A DNA stretch of 10,661 nt, taken from positions 1 through 10,661 of the forward strand of contig JAUCNG010397256.1 in the NCBI GenBank assembly GCA_032353305.1, read 5' to 3'. This DNA is from Cephalothrix spiralis. Lineage: Eukaryota; Nemertea; Palaeonemertea; Archinemertea; Cephalotrichidae. The notes under the pieces were generated by a model. That model saw only the letters and a list, made by a program, of their open reading frames with translations. It had not been told where the DNA came from and searched no databases. The translations under genes and the position numbers were made by a program. Below, piece by piece: positions 1-9,064 of this stretch (positions are counted from its first letter, which is position 1; each line of letters opens with the position of its first letter).

Positions 1-10
1 AATATTTCAG

Positions 11-278
11 TGAACATAATGCACCACAAAAGTTAACTGAAATGGTTACTCGTGTTTGTGACTTTGACCCCTCACAGCGGCCAACTGCTAACGAATGTTT
101 TTCATTGATTGACGGAATGTCATCAGACCTCCAAAACGAGGACCAAAGTCTACCGAACATTGCTCCACTTCTGTCAGAGATGGACACAGGAATTATGAAT
201 TCATCGTATGTATCTTCAACTAATTATGTTACTTTATCGAAATTAACAACAGGTGATATTCCGAAAGGAAGCATTTAA
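11..278 (+). CDS. Protein kinase, last coding exon (partial gene)
   Basis: The frame runs from the window edge to a TAA at 276-278. It carries the end of a eukaryotic protein kinase domain: APQKLTEMVTRVCDFDPSQR followed by PTANECFSLIDGM. This is the subdomain XI pattern (hydrophobic-x-x-C-x-x-DP-x-x-RPT, then a closing helix). About 53 residues of Ser/Thr/Asn-rich, low-similarity tail follow, with no transmembrane segment. The APQKL...CxxDPxxRPT spacing resembles tyrosine-kinase or TKL-type domains, but the ATP-binding and catalytic loops lie outside the window, so family and substrate cannot be named. The start at 11 assumes that TTTCAG at 5-10 is the 3' splice site. The frame is also open back to base 3, so the exon could be longer. 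Downstream are a short 3' UTR and AATAAA. The next gene, DPP8/9, lies on the opposite strand and points toward this one. Confidence 0.72.
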
Positions 279-428
279 AACTAAATGACTAGAGTTACCA
301 GTTAAAATTACAGGAATATCAACTATTCCAACTGAATTTCAATAGTGATAACAAAAATATCATATGTATATATGTAAAAATGTTAAGTAATTATTGATGG
401 TGTTAATAAAGATTTCTGACTCAGTACT
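279..428 (+). other. 3' UTR of the kinase gene
   Basis: This is AT-rich non-coding sequence between the kinase stop codon and the expected cleavage site, which would lie some 10-25 bases after the AATAAA at 405-410. The right end is estimated, not read directly. A UTR of about 150 bases is short but ordinary for invertebrate genes. Confidence 0.5.
405..410 (+). terminator. Polyadenylation signal AATAAA
   Basis: A canonical AATAAA lies 127 bases after the kinase stop codon, followed by GATTTCTGACTC. This is the standard eukaryotic poly(A) hexamer in the expected place and orientation. Cleavage would fall at about 420-435. Confidence 0.65.
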
Positions 429-2923
<2,495 letters not shown>

Positions 2924-3098
2924 CTTGCTCCTTTGTAAGCATTCGTTACTAGTTGAACTTGTGGGCCTCCGTAAACGAATAAAATTGTTGGATATTTTTT
3001 GTTGGGCTCCATATTGAAAGGTTTATACACCATACCATGATTAATATAACCACTTGTACTTTTATACTTGAATAATGATGGATTTCTATACGGGGTGA
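2924..3098 (-). CDS. DPP8/9: DPP8/9 exon G (hydrolase domain entry, VYGGPQVQLV)
   Basis: The exon is 175 bp: two bases, 57 codons and two bases. It reads TPYRNPSLFKYKSTSGYINH, GMVYKPFNMEPNKKYPTILF, then VYGGPQVQLVTNAYKGA. GM-[LVI]-YKP...KKYPT-[VI]-LF-[IV]-YGGPQVQLV-[NT]N is the start of the alpha/beta hydrolase domain and is diagnostic for DPP8/9. By analogy with DPP4 Tyr547, the Tyr of VYGG is the oxyanion-hole residue. The acceptor is CCTTTTTTCCAG and the donor is GTATGA from 2923. The closing AG joins A of the next exon to give Arg, so the split codon AG|A aligns with the human VKYFRL stretch. Confidence 0.92.
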
Positions 3099-3211
3099 CT
3101 GGAAAAAAGGAAAATAAATTGATAAGAGGTAATAAGATTGTATTTAACATGTATAAGCCTATTTATTATCATTTATTTATTATAATTAATGACTATGTCA
3201 TTAACACTAAC

Positions 3212-3339
3212 ATTGACTGTTTTACTACGGTAATTCGATTTTGAAACTGCACAAGTTAAGGAACGATGGCTTTAGCCCGAGTTCTGGAACGAGTGCAGTT
3301 TCAAAGTCGAATTATCGTACATGTAGTAAAACAGTCAAT
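3212..3339. mobile_element. Hairpin (fold-back) element, 128 bp
   Basis: The arms are 3212-3252 and 3293-3339. ATTGACTGTTTTACTAC (17 bp) pairs perfectly at the outer ends. After a six-base gap in the left arm, the inner parts (AATTCGATTTTGAAACTGCAC against AATTCGACTTTGAAACTGCAC, one mismatch) pair. The loop is about 40 bases and contains GTTCTGGAAC. No target duplication is obvious. The structure is typical of a small MITE and sits 113 bp upstream of exon G. Confidence 0.62.
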
Positions 3340-3489
3340 AATAACTTTCTTATCCGACCATAATTAATGTATTACATTTTAAACTTATAAAAATCAATTT
3401 TCCTTAAAAGATTCTGAATGTCAAAACGGTGGATACAAAGTATATTTTTTTATTGCACCAAGCGTCTTCGATATTATGGGTTTCGCCAT

Positions 3490-3620
3490 TGTGGTCCCTC
3501 GACATTTTGGTCATCCGTCATTATGGTCATTCGGCATTTTGGTCTTTCTACATTTTGGTATTTCGACATTATTGTATTTCGACATTTTGGTATTCGACAT
3601 TTTGGGATTCGACATTCTAG
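3490..3620. repeat. Imperfect tandem array, CATTTTGGT-type unit
   Basis: About eight copies of a degenerate unit of roughly 13-18 bases with core CATTTTGG, often preceded by TTCGA, follow one another: CGACATTTTGGTCATCCGT, CATTATGGT, GGCATTTTGGT, TACATTTTGGTATTTCGA, CATTATTGTATTTCGA, CATTTTGGTATTCGA, CATTTTGGGATTCGA, CATTCTAG. It abuts the left end of the large palindrome. Minisatellites inside or beside non-autonomous elements are common in invertebrate genomes. The repetitive FRHFGIRHFG-like frames across it are artefacts. Confidence 0.65.
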
Positions 3621-3622
3621 TC

Positions 3623-4118
3623 GTGTCCCCGAATGTCCGAATACATGGACCAAGAAAACGATTGGTGTGATATTGTAGCTGAAATAACAGGCTTTCCAGA
3701 AATGGTTCCCAAAAAAATAATCGGTTATACAGACTTTGAGATATGCGCATGCGCTGTCGAGATTTAGTGTTGCGCATGCAAATCGAAAAAATAGCAGCGG
3801 ATTCCGGTTGATACGTGGTGCGTTACCAAGTTATTAAGAGTCAAAATTGCCCAATTTTACCGTAAAATTTGGCAATTTTGACCCTCAATAACTCGATAAC
3901 GACTTGTTTTAGATCATATAAGTGTATTATGGAAACACACCACGTATTAACCGGAATCCGCTGCTATTTTTTCGATTTGCGCATGCGCAACACTAAAACT
4001 CGACAGCGCATGCGCATATCTCGAAATCTGTAGAACCGATTATTTTTTTGGAACCATTTCTGGAAAGCCTGTTATTTCTTGGTCCATGTTTTTGAACTTT
4101 TCGGACATTCGGGGACAC
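3623..4118. mobile_element. Large palindromic (fold-back) element, 496 bp
   Basis: The outer ends GTGTCCCCGAATGTCCGA (from 3623) and TCGGACATTCGGGGACAC (to 4118) are perfect inverted copies. The arms continue with CATGGACCAAGAAA, ATAACAGGCTTTCCAGAAA, AAAAAAATAATCGGTT, a GCGCATGCGC block, AATCGAAAAAATAGCAGCGG and ATTCCGGTT, and meet near 3861 at TCAAAATTGCC. The left arm has an extra segment of about 20 bases near 3660-3680. The right arm holds TAATACACTTATATGATC, which the left lacks. There is no ORF of its own and no clear target duplication. Long near-perfect palindromes of this type are fold-back MITEs. A transcript through it would form a long hairpin. Confidence 0.75.
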
Positions 4119-4220
4119 CGTGTATGCCTTATTTTATTTCACCAAGCGATAAACCAACCTTGTCCCTAAATCCGGTCAGGCCTGACTGGAGTCGGAACCC
4201 CTGACTAGCGGATTACTTAC

Positions 4221-4350
4221 TTGTAGGCTCTAATACTCTTCCAATTGATTCAGATAAAATGAGACTATTTTCTGAATGTTGAATACGATAAACATAACCA
4301 CGTGGTGTACTGTTTATACTGCTGAAAATGCTGACAAACATGGAACAATC
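4221..4350 (-). CDS. DPP8/9: DPP8/9 exon F (end of propeller, FVSIFSS)
   Basis: The exon is 130 bp, 43 codons plus one base. Residues are DCSMFVSIFSSINSTPRGYV, then YRIQHSENSLILSESIGRVL, then EPT. It matches the C-D-x-F-[IV]-S-x-[YF]-SS strand and the following variable hairpin that leads out of the propeller in DPP8/9. The loop is shorter than in human. The acceptor is TGTTTTTTCAG and the donor is a perfect GTAAGT from 4220. The last base, A, joins TC of the next exon to give Ile. No ORF of 60 residues or more marks this exon. The intron downstream holds the 496-bp palindrome. Confidence 0.87.
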
Positions 4351-5351
4351 CTGAAAAAACAAATACAAAATTCAATTTTAATTAGTCGGAAACGAAAGAA
4401 ATTAGGAACATAAAAAATGAAATCGATTTGAAATTCGTCATGTATCCCGCTTTTGGGTTCATCGGAAAAAATTCTGGGTTTGGTTAATTCAGCCTATCTC
4501 GTATTTTTCAGTGTTTTTCCAAATATTGCCGGAACTTGGGGATTCTTTTAACGGAATTGACGACTAGGAACTAGGAACGAGGAAATTTATTCTTTCTATC
4601 AGGCGCAGAATTATAACATTTGGAATCGATATAACTTTTGGGAAAGTTGGATATGTTTTATAATGAATTTTCGTCCCATGTAGCTCACTTGTTCACGGTA
4701 CTATATTCGACGGCATAACTTGATTATTAATCCTAAAATTCTCGAAAACTGAGCATTCGTCTATTTTGAAATTTCAGGAAATGATGTAGGGACATCACGG
4801 ATCATAAAGCCATCCTCACACTAGGCGCTTCATCGGACCATCGCAGTAAAATCCCTATTTTTCGCGCATCATCGGACTTTCGGACCATCGCCGCAAAAAT
4901 CAAACTTGTTTGAATTTGGTCCGATGATACGTTTTTCCTGGTGTGCGGAGAGAATCGGACCAAATTGAGAAATTGTCACGTGATGTATAATATTAAAATG
5001 GAAAGTTTACGGGCTGGAGTGAAGAAATTGACGCCAAAATGGTAGAGGCATCATAGGCAGGAGTGCCTGTATATTGTAACACCTTAAGCTTAAATTCAAA
5101 CCTTCTCAAAAATAATGCATTAAATTAATCATGTGATAAATCTGGGCCTCGATTACTTTACTTGCGCTGAACAACAATTTGATGCGATGGTCCGATGATC
5201 CAATGGTCCGATCATCCGACTAGTGTGCGGAGGCCTTAACCACCAAAAGTTTTTTCTGGTCATCAAAAATCAAGTTATACCGGCGAATATAGTACCGAGT
5301 GTTTATGAACGGTACACTGTATAATCTGTATATGGACATAAAAATACGAAC
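4351..5351 (-). other. DPP8/9 intron between exons E and F
   Basis: 1001 bp, GTTCGT...TTTCAG on the minus strand. The right part (4806-5237) is a TIR element. The remainder is AT-rich with no recognised feature. The minus-strand frame of exon E runs on into this intron as far as 5220. Confidence 0.7.
4806..5237. mobile_element. TIR element with repeated TCGGACCA motifs
   Basis: The left end AAGCCATCCTCACACTAG and the reverse complement of the right end AAGGCCTCCGCACACTAG are an imperfect inverted pair. The octamer TCGGACCA (or ATCGGACC on the other strand) occurs six times, near 4833, 4880, 4919, 4955, 5189 and 5205, direct near the left and inverted near the right. A second right-end-like CCTGGTGTGCGGAG lies at 4938-4951, so a shorter element of about 145 bp may be nested in or derived from it. 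There is no ORF and no convincing target duplication. Subterminal repeats of this kind are typical transposase-binding arrays of DNA transposons (inference). Confidence 0.62.
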
Positions 5352-5433
5352 CGCATCCAATGCTACAGCATGAAAATTGCCTTCGTCTGTAAGTCTTAGA
5401 ACTTGTCCTGGCTTCATGAAGGGCGTTACATAT
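5352..5433 (-). CDS. DPP8/9: DPP8/9 exon E (beta-propeller, PGQVLRLTDEG)
   Basis: This is a small exon of 82 bp: one base, then 27 codons, YVTPFMKPGQVLRLTDEGNF followed by HAVALDA. It aligns with the family's LYVVSYVNPGEV-x-RLTD-x-GYSHS strand. The acceptor is TTTTCTCTTTCTAG. The donor, GTTCGT from 5351, is weak but fits both frame and length: with it, residues through DCSMFVS of the next exon align gap-free to the human proteins. The reading frame stays open past the donor for 43 more codons (VRIFMSIY...), with the stop at 5220-5222 inside a TIR element, so retention of this intron would add an unrelated tail. Confidence 0.86.
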
Positions 5434-5911
5434 CTAGAAAGAGAAAATATTATCATTAAAAACATTTTTTATCGTCCGATGAAAAATTTCAAAGCACAAA
5501 AAACAGAACGAAATAAAAATTTGTTCCGCCGACGCCTATTTAGGACATCAAACTAAATAAAATTTTAGCCGGCGATGAAATTATTAGTTTATTGAAAAAA
5601 CGTATACGCTTCCGTTTCAATTAATCACTCCACCATATGGACAGCGGCGCAACTAGCAAAAGGGCCGGGGCTCTTTCATTAGACTATGAAATTATCGGAT
5701 CTAAAACAACAAAATCTCTGTCGATTGAATAAAAAAGACGGTGCGTAGAGAACCATACATTTGAACTAATTATTGAAATGTTTTTTAACCTTCTATCATA
5801 AAAATAAGGTCAAATTATCCTTAAAATTCAATTTTGTTTTTGTTTTTGTTTGTTTTTGCGGCAGACAGAATTTTTGGTCCGATTTCTTTCTTCTGCCACC
5901 GACGTATATAA

Positions 5912-6101
5912 ACACATTTAGACCGATGTTAGTTTCTATTATGAATGTGATTGGATGAGTGGGTGTCATGTGACTGGCTCTAATTATCGATAGAACCCGG
6001 CAAATCGATTAGAGCCCGGCAAACGTTCCGAAACTTGATTAAAATCATCAAATTAAGTAATAATCACAATATTTTTGTATTGAACATCGGTCTAAATATG
6101 T
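5912..6101. repeat. Inverted repeat pair, 190-bp span
   Basis: CATTTAGACCGATGTT at 5915-5930 pairs with AACATCGGTCTAAAT(AT)G at 6083-6100, with two extra bases in the right arm. The spacer is about 150 bp and contains the tandem duplication at 5986-6022. This may be a small TIR element. No target duplication was seen. Confidence 0.5.
5986..6022. repeat. Two-copy tandem repeat, 18-19 bp
   Basis: ATCGATAGAACCCGGCAA (5986-6003) is followed directly by ATCGATTAGAGCCCGGCAA (6004-6022), which differs by one inserted T and one A-to-G change. It lies in the centre of the inverted pair 5912-6101 and has no coding context. Confidence 0.7.
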
Positions 6102-6143
6102 TAAACCTGTTATTGGCCTGTCTAGTTGGTGAGAGAAGGCCTA

Positions 6144-6191
6144 GGAAGATGGTTATTATCCGAGCGCAGCGAGGGTAATAACCACTCTTCC
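6144..6191. repeat. Hairpin with GAGCGCAGCGAG loop
   Basis: GGAAGATGGTTATTATCC (6144-6161) pairs with GGGTAATAACCACTCTTCC (6173-6191), with small mismatches, around a GC-rich loop GAGCGCAGCGA. It could be one end of a fold-back element. It is a strong, compact stem and lies in an intron. Confidence 0.6.
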
Positions 6192-6321
6192 GAGCACGCT
6201 AAGTAACAGCCAGCTTCAGACTTCTTATCTGACGGTCGATTTAAAACGTCGGTTTCCGAGAGTAAATCGAGATGATATAAACATCATGACAGCCACATGT
6301 ATACCACAAACCTTTACCATT

Positions 6322-6397
6322 GGATACAAGATAAACACGAGTTTTGTGTCTGTTTCCGACCGGGAACACACACAAAACGAGTGTTTATCATTTATCC
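6322..6397. repeat. Hairpin, about 35-bp arms and 6-base loop
   Basis: The left arm 6322-6356 (GGATACAAGATAAACAC, GAGTTTTGTGTCTGTTTCC) pairs with the right arm 6363-6397 (GGAACACACACAAAACGAG, TGTTTATCATTTATCC), with a few mismatches and slips, around GACCGG. With so short a loop it would fold readily in RNA or single-stranded DNA. No precursor-miRNA context can be judged from sequence alone. Confidence 0.6.
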
Positions 6398-6493
6398 GAT
6401 CTAAAAAATTAAATCTGTCGAAAACCGCCTCTGATTTAAAAAAATAATGCTCGCCAAAGCCTATATAATATTTGAAAAAATAATCGACCCATC

Positions 6494-6535
6494 GCATGCG
6501 CAATTCAGTTTTTGCTCTGCACATGCGCGAATTGG
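6494..6535. repeat. CATGCGC-AATT direct repeat
   Basis: CATGCGCAATTC (6495-6506) and CATGCGCGAATTGG (6522-6535) are short near-identical direct copies lying just before the next hairpin. They resemble the CATGCGC blocks in the large palindrome at 3623-4118, but the similarity is short. Confidence 0.4.
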
Positions 6536-6550
6536 AAAAGTTCCAGTGGT

Positions 6551-6656
6551 TCTATCTATTGGTAATACATTTAAATAGCCTTAACCGAGCCGGCGTTGTA
6601 CATGTCATAAATTCACAACTTTAGGCCATGTATGAAATGTATTACCAACAGATAGA
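6551..6656. mobile_element. Small hairpin element, 106 bp
   Basis: TCTATCTATTGGTAATACAT with TT (6551-6572) pairs with AAATGTATTACCAACAGATA with GA (6635-6656). Only one position differs over 22. The spacer of about 62 bp has no coding sense. The size and arms fit a miniature TIR element. Target duplications are not visible. Confidence 0.58.
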
Positions 6657-6931
6657 AATATGACCCTAATCTACAACATTACTTTTTTTCAAAAATTTCA
6701 AAAATTCCAGGCGATTCTGTCAGTGGTTTTTGTTCGATTTTTGAACAATTTGTAGCCTTTGATTCGCGCATATCTTGAAATGGGTAGATCTTTTAAATTC
6801 TTTTTCGCTGTATCGAAAATCAAAGCTTTGGCGTGCTTATATGATCCAATAACCAAAATATAATAAAAAACGGTTTTTAAAAGTCAAAACTGTCTTTTCA
6901 AATTCGGCAAAAAGGTAGTATTTTTACTTAC

Positions 6932-7073
6932 AAATGAGCTTCTAAAGGAGTATCTTTTAGTCCCATAAAGTACACCAAACCACGGTCTTCATCTACCCAT
7001 AATTCCTTTCCCAAAACATCCCAGTCACCGGATGTAATTTGAACTTCGTTGAGCACAGACGATTTTGGCAAGT
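6932..7073 (-). CDS. DPP8/9: DPP8/9 exon D (beta-propeller, DTPLEAHLY)
   Basis: The exon is 142 bp: two bases, 46 codons and two bases. Residues are LPKSSVLNEVQITSGDWDVL, then GKELWVDEDRGLVYFMG, then LKDTPLEAH. ITSGDWDVLG and LVYFMGLKDTPLEAHLY match the DPP8/9 propeller signatures ITSGEWEVLG and LVYF-x-GTKD-[ST]PLEHHLY. A three-residue deletion lies between GK and ELWVDE relative to human DPP8. The acceptor is TTGAATTTCCAG and the donor is a perfect GTAAGT from 6931. The final TT joins A of the next exon to make Leu of HLY. No ORF of 60 residues or more marks this exon. Confidence 0.91.
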
Positions 7074-7728
7074 CTGGAAATTCAAAATAAAGAATACACT
7101 TATATTATAACACAAAGACTAATTGATTTTATGAATATGGAACTCAAAGAAACCCATAAAATAATCTTAATAGGAATTGTAGATAATTGTAAGGAGCTCA
7201 TAATAATTGCTTATAATCGTTGTCATCGAATTTAATGATATAAATAAGCCAATGATATTCATACGAGTCGAAACCAACCTAGAAAGGAAAGGAACAGTTA
7301 AAATATAACGAAATCGATTTTCAAAACCTATAACTGAATAAAATCGATATCGAATAGAAGCTGGACGACTAGCTTATATTTTTCGTGCCACTGTACCAGG
7401 GGTGATAAGCACTCTTGCTGGTTACGTAACATTTTATCACGCACCGTTTTACCAGCTTTTCAGAGACATATTCGAGATATCTTCTCATAGTGTACTTCTA
7501 TTACTCTCGTTCAATGCAAAAAATTGATCGCTTTGTCGTAAACTGCTTATCCCGGTAGTCGTTGTTGCAACTGATTCATTTCCTTTATTTATAGAAAATA
7601 TAGGACTCTTTTTATTATGAAGTGAAAAATTATCAGTTTTTGTGCGCCTTCTTGCACAAAAAAAATTTAATTGAGGCCTATAACGCGTATGATCTGATCA
7701 TCCTAAAGCTAACCCAGCAGCACCATAC
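7074..7728 (-). other. DPP8/9 intron between exons C and D
   Basis: 655 bp, GTATGG...TTCCAG on the minus strand. It is AT-rich. One perfect 10-bp palindrome, GTTACGTAAC (7421-7430), lies inside a GTGATAA...TTATCAC inverted pair (7402-7440). Nothing else was recognised. Confidence 0.75.
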
Positions 7729-7870
7729 CTGATTTTTCCATTGATGAGTTGAAATATTGGCATTGAATACTGATTTTGTAGAGATGTTTATAACCTGTTC
7801 TTTCACTTAGCCATAGAAATGATAAAACGTTTGGCCTTGCATCAGGGAGAAAATGAAGAATATCGTCGAC
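7729..7870 (-). CDS. DPP8/9: DPP8/9 exon C (beta-propeller, SERTGYKHLYKIS)
   Basis: The exon is 142 bp, 47 codons plus one base. It reads VDDILHFLPDARPNVLSFLW, then LSERTGYKHLYKIS, then IQCQYFNSSMEKS. It supplies the family's conserved HDIFH-F...F-[FL]-x-SE-x-TG-[FY]-[RK]HLYKI block, following directly on IWIN. The acceptor is TCTTCCTATTTTAG and the donor is GTATGG from 7728. The last base, G, joins AC of the next exon to give Asp. The loop after the block is shorter than in human DPP8. No ORF of 60 residues or more marks this exon on its strand, so it can only be found by splicing; a plus-strand frame at 7819-8010 overlaps it and is spurious. Confidence 0.9.
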
Positions 7871-8081
7871 CTAAAATAGGAAGAGAAAAAATATTTTTAC
7901 AAAATTTAACAGGTGCACAATTTTTTCTGCGTTCGCGGGAAATATGGGGCGTACCCCTCCGCAATAGAACCCAGATGCCCGCCATAGGTCAGAGCCGAGT
8001 GATTTTGTGAATTTTACCGTATTTCATATATAAATACATGTATACACAGGTTTATTGAACTTCAGACCTACAGTTTCGCCG

Positions 8082-8262
8082 CCCCCCCCCCCCCCGCGAA
8101 AATCTCGAAAGTGTGGGCCTAAACCACATCAACCCCTTTATTTACTGAAAAATTGAGAAATTCGAAAGGGTAGGGTACACAACTATTTATTAGACCTACG
8201 GGTCGAACTCTTTCGAAATCATGAAATATAATCGTTGGGGGGGGGGGGGGTTTAGGCCCTCA
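8082..8262. repeat. Partial repeat copy with C14 and G14 runs
   Basis: C14 at 8082-8095 is followed by CGCGAAAATCTCGAAAG and GGGCCTAAACCACATCAACC, which repeat directly as CGCGAAAACCTCGGAAA and GGGCCTGAACCCCATCAAC after the C10 run at 8348-8357. A G14 run (8237-8250) leading into TTTAGGCCCTC is an inverted trace of the same sequence. It appears to be a decayed copy, or the left half, of the neighbouring fold-back. Homopolymers of this length are prone to length error in assembly. Confidence 0.55.
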
Positions 8263-8324
8263 TTTTTAAAGATTATAGCAAAGACAACAAAAAGTTCCAT
8301 GAAACAAGTTTTTGGAACTTTTGG

Positions 8325-8772
8325 CGTCCAACCTTCATACCCTAGTTCCCCCCCCCCGCGAAAACCTCGGAAATGCGGGCCTGAACCCCATCAACTGTCA
8401 TATTTTTGGAAAGCTTGTGGAAATTCTGAGTTCCAAGTTAATATTTTCGAAAGGGTCGAGCCCGCTTTGGAGCCTCAGAGGCCAATACCATTTTTTGAAA
8501 AAAATCTATATTTGCCCTGAGCTCCTAAAATTGGTCAAACACAATTGAAAATGGTATTGGACCATGCGGATCAGAAAATATCGGGCTCGACCCTTTTAGG
8601 GAACCTTAAATCTTTTTTGAAAAAAATTAATTTGGCCCCTGAGGCCCCAAGCGGGCCCGTCCCTTTCGAAAATATAAACTTGAATCTAGAATTTCCACAA
8701 GCTTTCTAAAAATATAAGGGTTGATGGGTTTAGGGTTTTAAGCGGGGATGGGGAGGGGCAAAAGGTTGGATT
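8325..8772. mobile_element. Nested fold-back element, about 450 bp
   Basis: The left arm (8325-8484) and right arm (8631-8772) are inverted copies at roughly 75-85% by eye. Shared blocks include TCCAACCTT, CCCATCAAC, AAAGCTTGTGGAAATTCT, TATTTTCGAAAGGG and GCCTCAG. A second, inner inverted copy lies at 8548-8600 (ATGGTATTGG, CGGGCTCGACCC), pairing with GGGTCGAGCCCG and CCAATACCAT in the left arm, so part of the left arm has two partners. There is no coding content. I cannot name the family. Confidence 0.65.
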
Positions 8773-8814
8773 CCATTAACCTGTGTATATTTTTATAAAA
8801 AAAAGATTCTTTAC

Positions 8815-8983
8815 ATTTATCCATATGTTTGATGATTCTTCGTAGACAATTTGAACTTGAGCATCATGTTGATCTAGTTGAGTATCCATTTCAAAGTCAC
8901 AGGTCATGGGACGGAAGCTCGAGAGCGGTATCAGCAATAGGGCTACATTTTGTTGCAATCTGTCTAATACTTGAGCCCAAACG
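8815..8983 (-). CDS. DPP8/9: DPP8/9 exon B (beta-propeller, YEESSNIWIN)
   Basis: The exon is 169 bp: one base completing a codon, then 56 codons. It opens VWAQVLDRLQQNVALLLIPL and ends VQIVYEESSNIWIN. Both segments align without gaps to known DPP8/9 motifs (YAW-x-x-LDR-x-Q and YEE-x-[TS]-[ND]-[IV]WIN). The middle (FEMDTQLDQHDAQ) is the divergent acidic loop of the family. The acceptor is AATTTTAATTTCAG and the donor is GTAAAG from 8814. An in-frame ATG inside the exon is not a start, since homology continues upstream of it. The downstream intron opens with an A/T-rich run. Confidence 0.9.
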
Positions 8984-9064
8984 CTGAAATTAAAATTATT
9001 ATCAAGATATTATCAAAATATTGTTTGGTTAGCAGTAGAGGGATTTTGAATATTTATGGCTAAT

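Larger units (their letters stand above)
3099..4220 (-). other. DPP8/9 intron between exons F and G
   Basis: 1122 bp, GTAAGT...TTCCAG on the minus strand. It is mostly repeat: a 128-bp hairpin element (3212-3339), a tandem array (3490-3620) and a 496-bp palindrome (3623-4118). The three overlapping plus frames and the one minus frame between 3418 and 3777 come from the tandem array and the palindrome and are not genes. Confidence 0.8.
5434..6931 (-). other. DPP8/9 intron between exons D and E (longest visible)
   Basis: 1498 bp, GTAAGT...TTCTAG on the minus strand. It holds a T-rich TTTTTG tract (about 5828-5857), an inverted pair around a short tandem duplication (5912-6101), and three separate hairpins (6144-6191, 6322-6397, 6551-6656). 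The plus frame at 5773-5958 and minus frame at 6225-6524 show no recognisable domain and lie over these repeats, so I do not call them genes. Confidence 0.7.
7871..8814 (-). other. DPP8/9 intron between exons B and C
   Basis: 944 bp, GTAAAG...TTTTAG on the minus strand. It is dominated by the nested fold-back repeats and homopolymer runs of 8082-8772. The plus frames at 8221-8520 and 8312-8548 read through those repeats and are not genes. Confidence 0.75.

Noticed and set aside
3490-3620. CRISPR-like array
   Set aside because: Units are contiguous and degenerate without spacers, and the context is a eukaryotic intron.
3418-3777. Three plus-strand and one minus-strand ORF rich in FRHFG- or LVFDIL-like repeats
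   Set aside because: These are translations of the tandem array and the palindrome in several frames. The periodicity is at DNA level, not protein level.
6225-6524. 99-codon minus-strand ORF in an intron
   Set aside because: It runs through the 6322-6397 hairpin and CATGCGC repeats, with no domain and no splice or homology support.
7185-7286. Candidate minus-strand exon after TTTCCTTTCTAG reading VGFDSYEYHWLIYIIKF
   Set aside because: It has a good acceptor and a faint resemblance to a DPP8/9 strand, but no GT donor occurs before an in-frame TGA. The true homologue of that segment was then found at 7729-7870.
7819-8010. 63-codon plus-strand ORF
   Set aside because: It overlaps the antisense of exon C and adjoining intron, with no recognisable domain.
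8221-8548. Two overlapping plus-strand ORFs, one with a Gly run
   Set aside because: They read through the G14 and C10 runs and the fold-back arm. Frame depends on homopolymer length.
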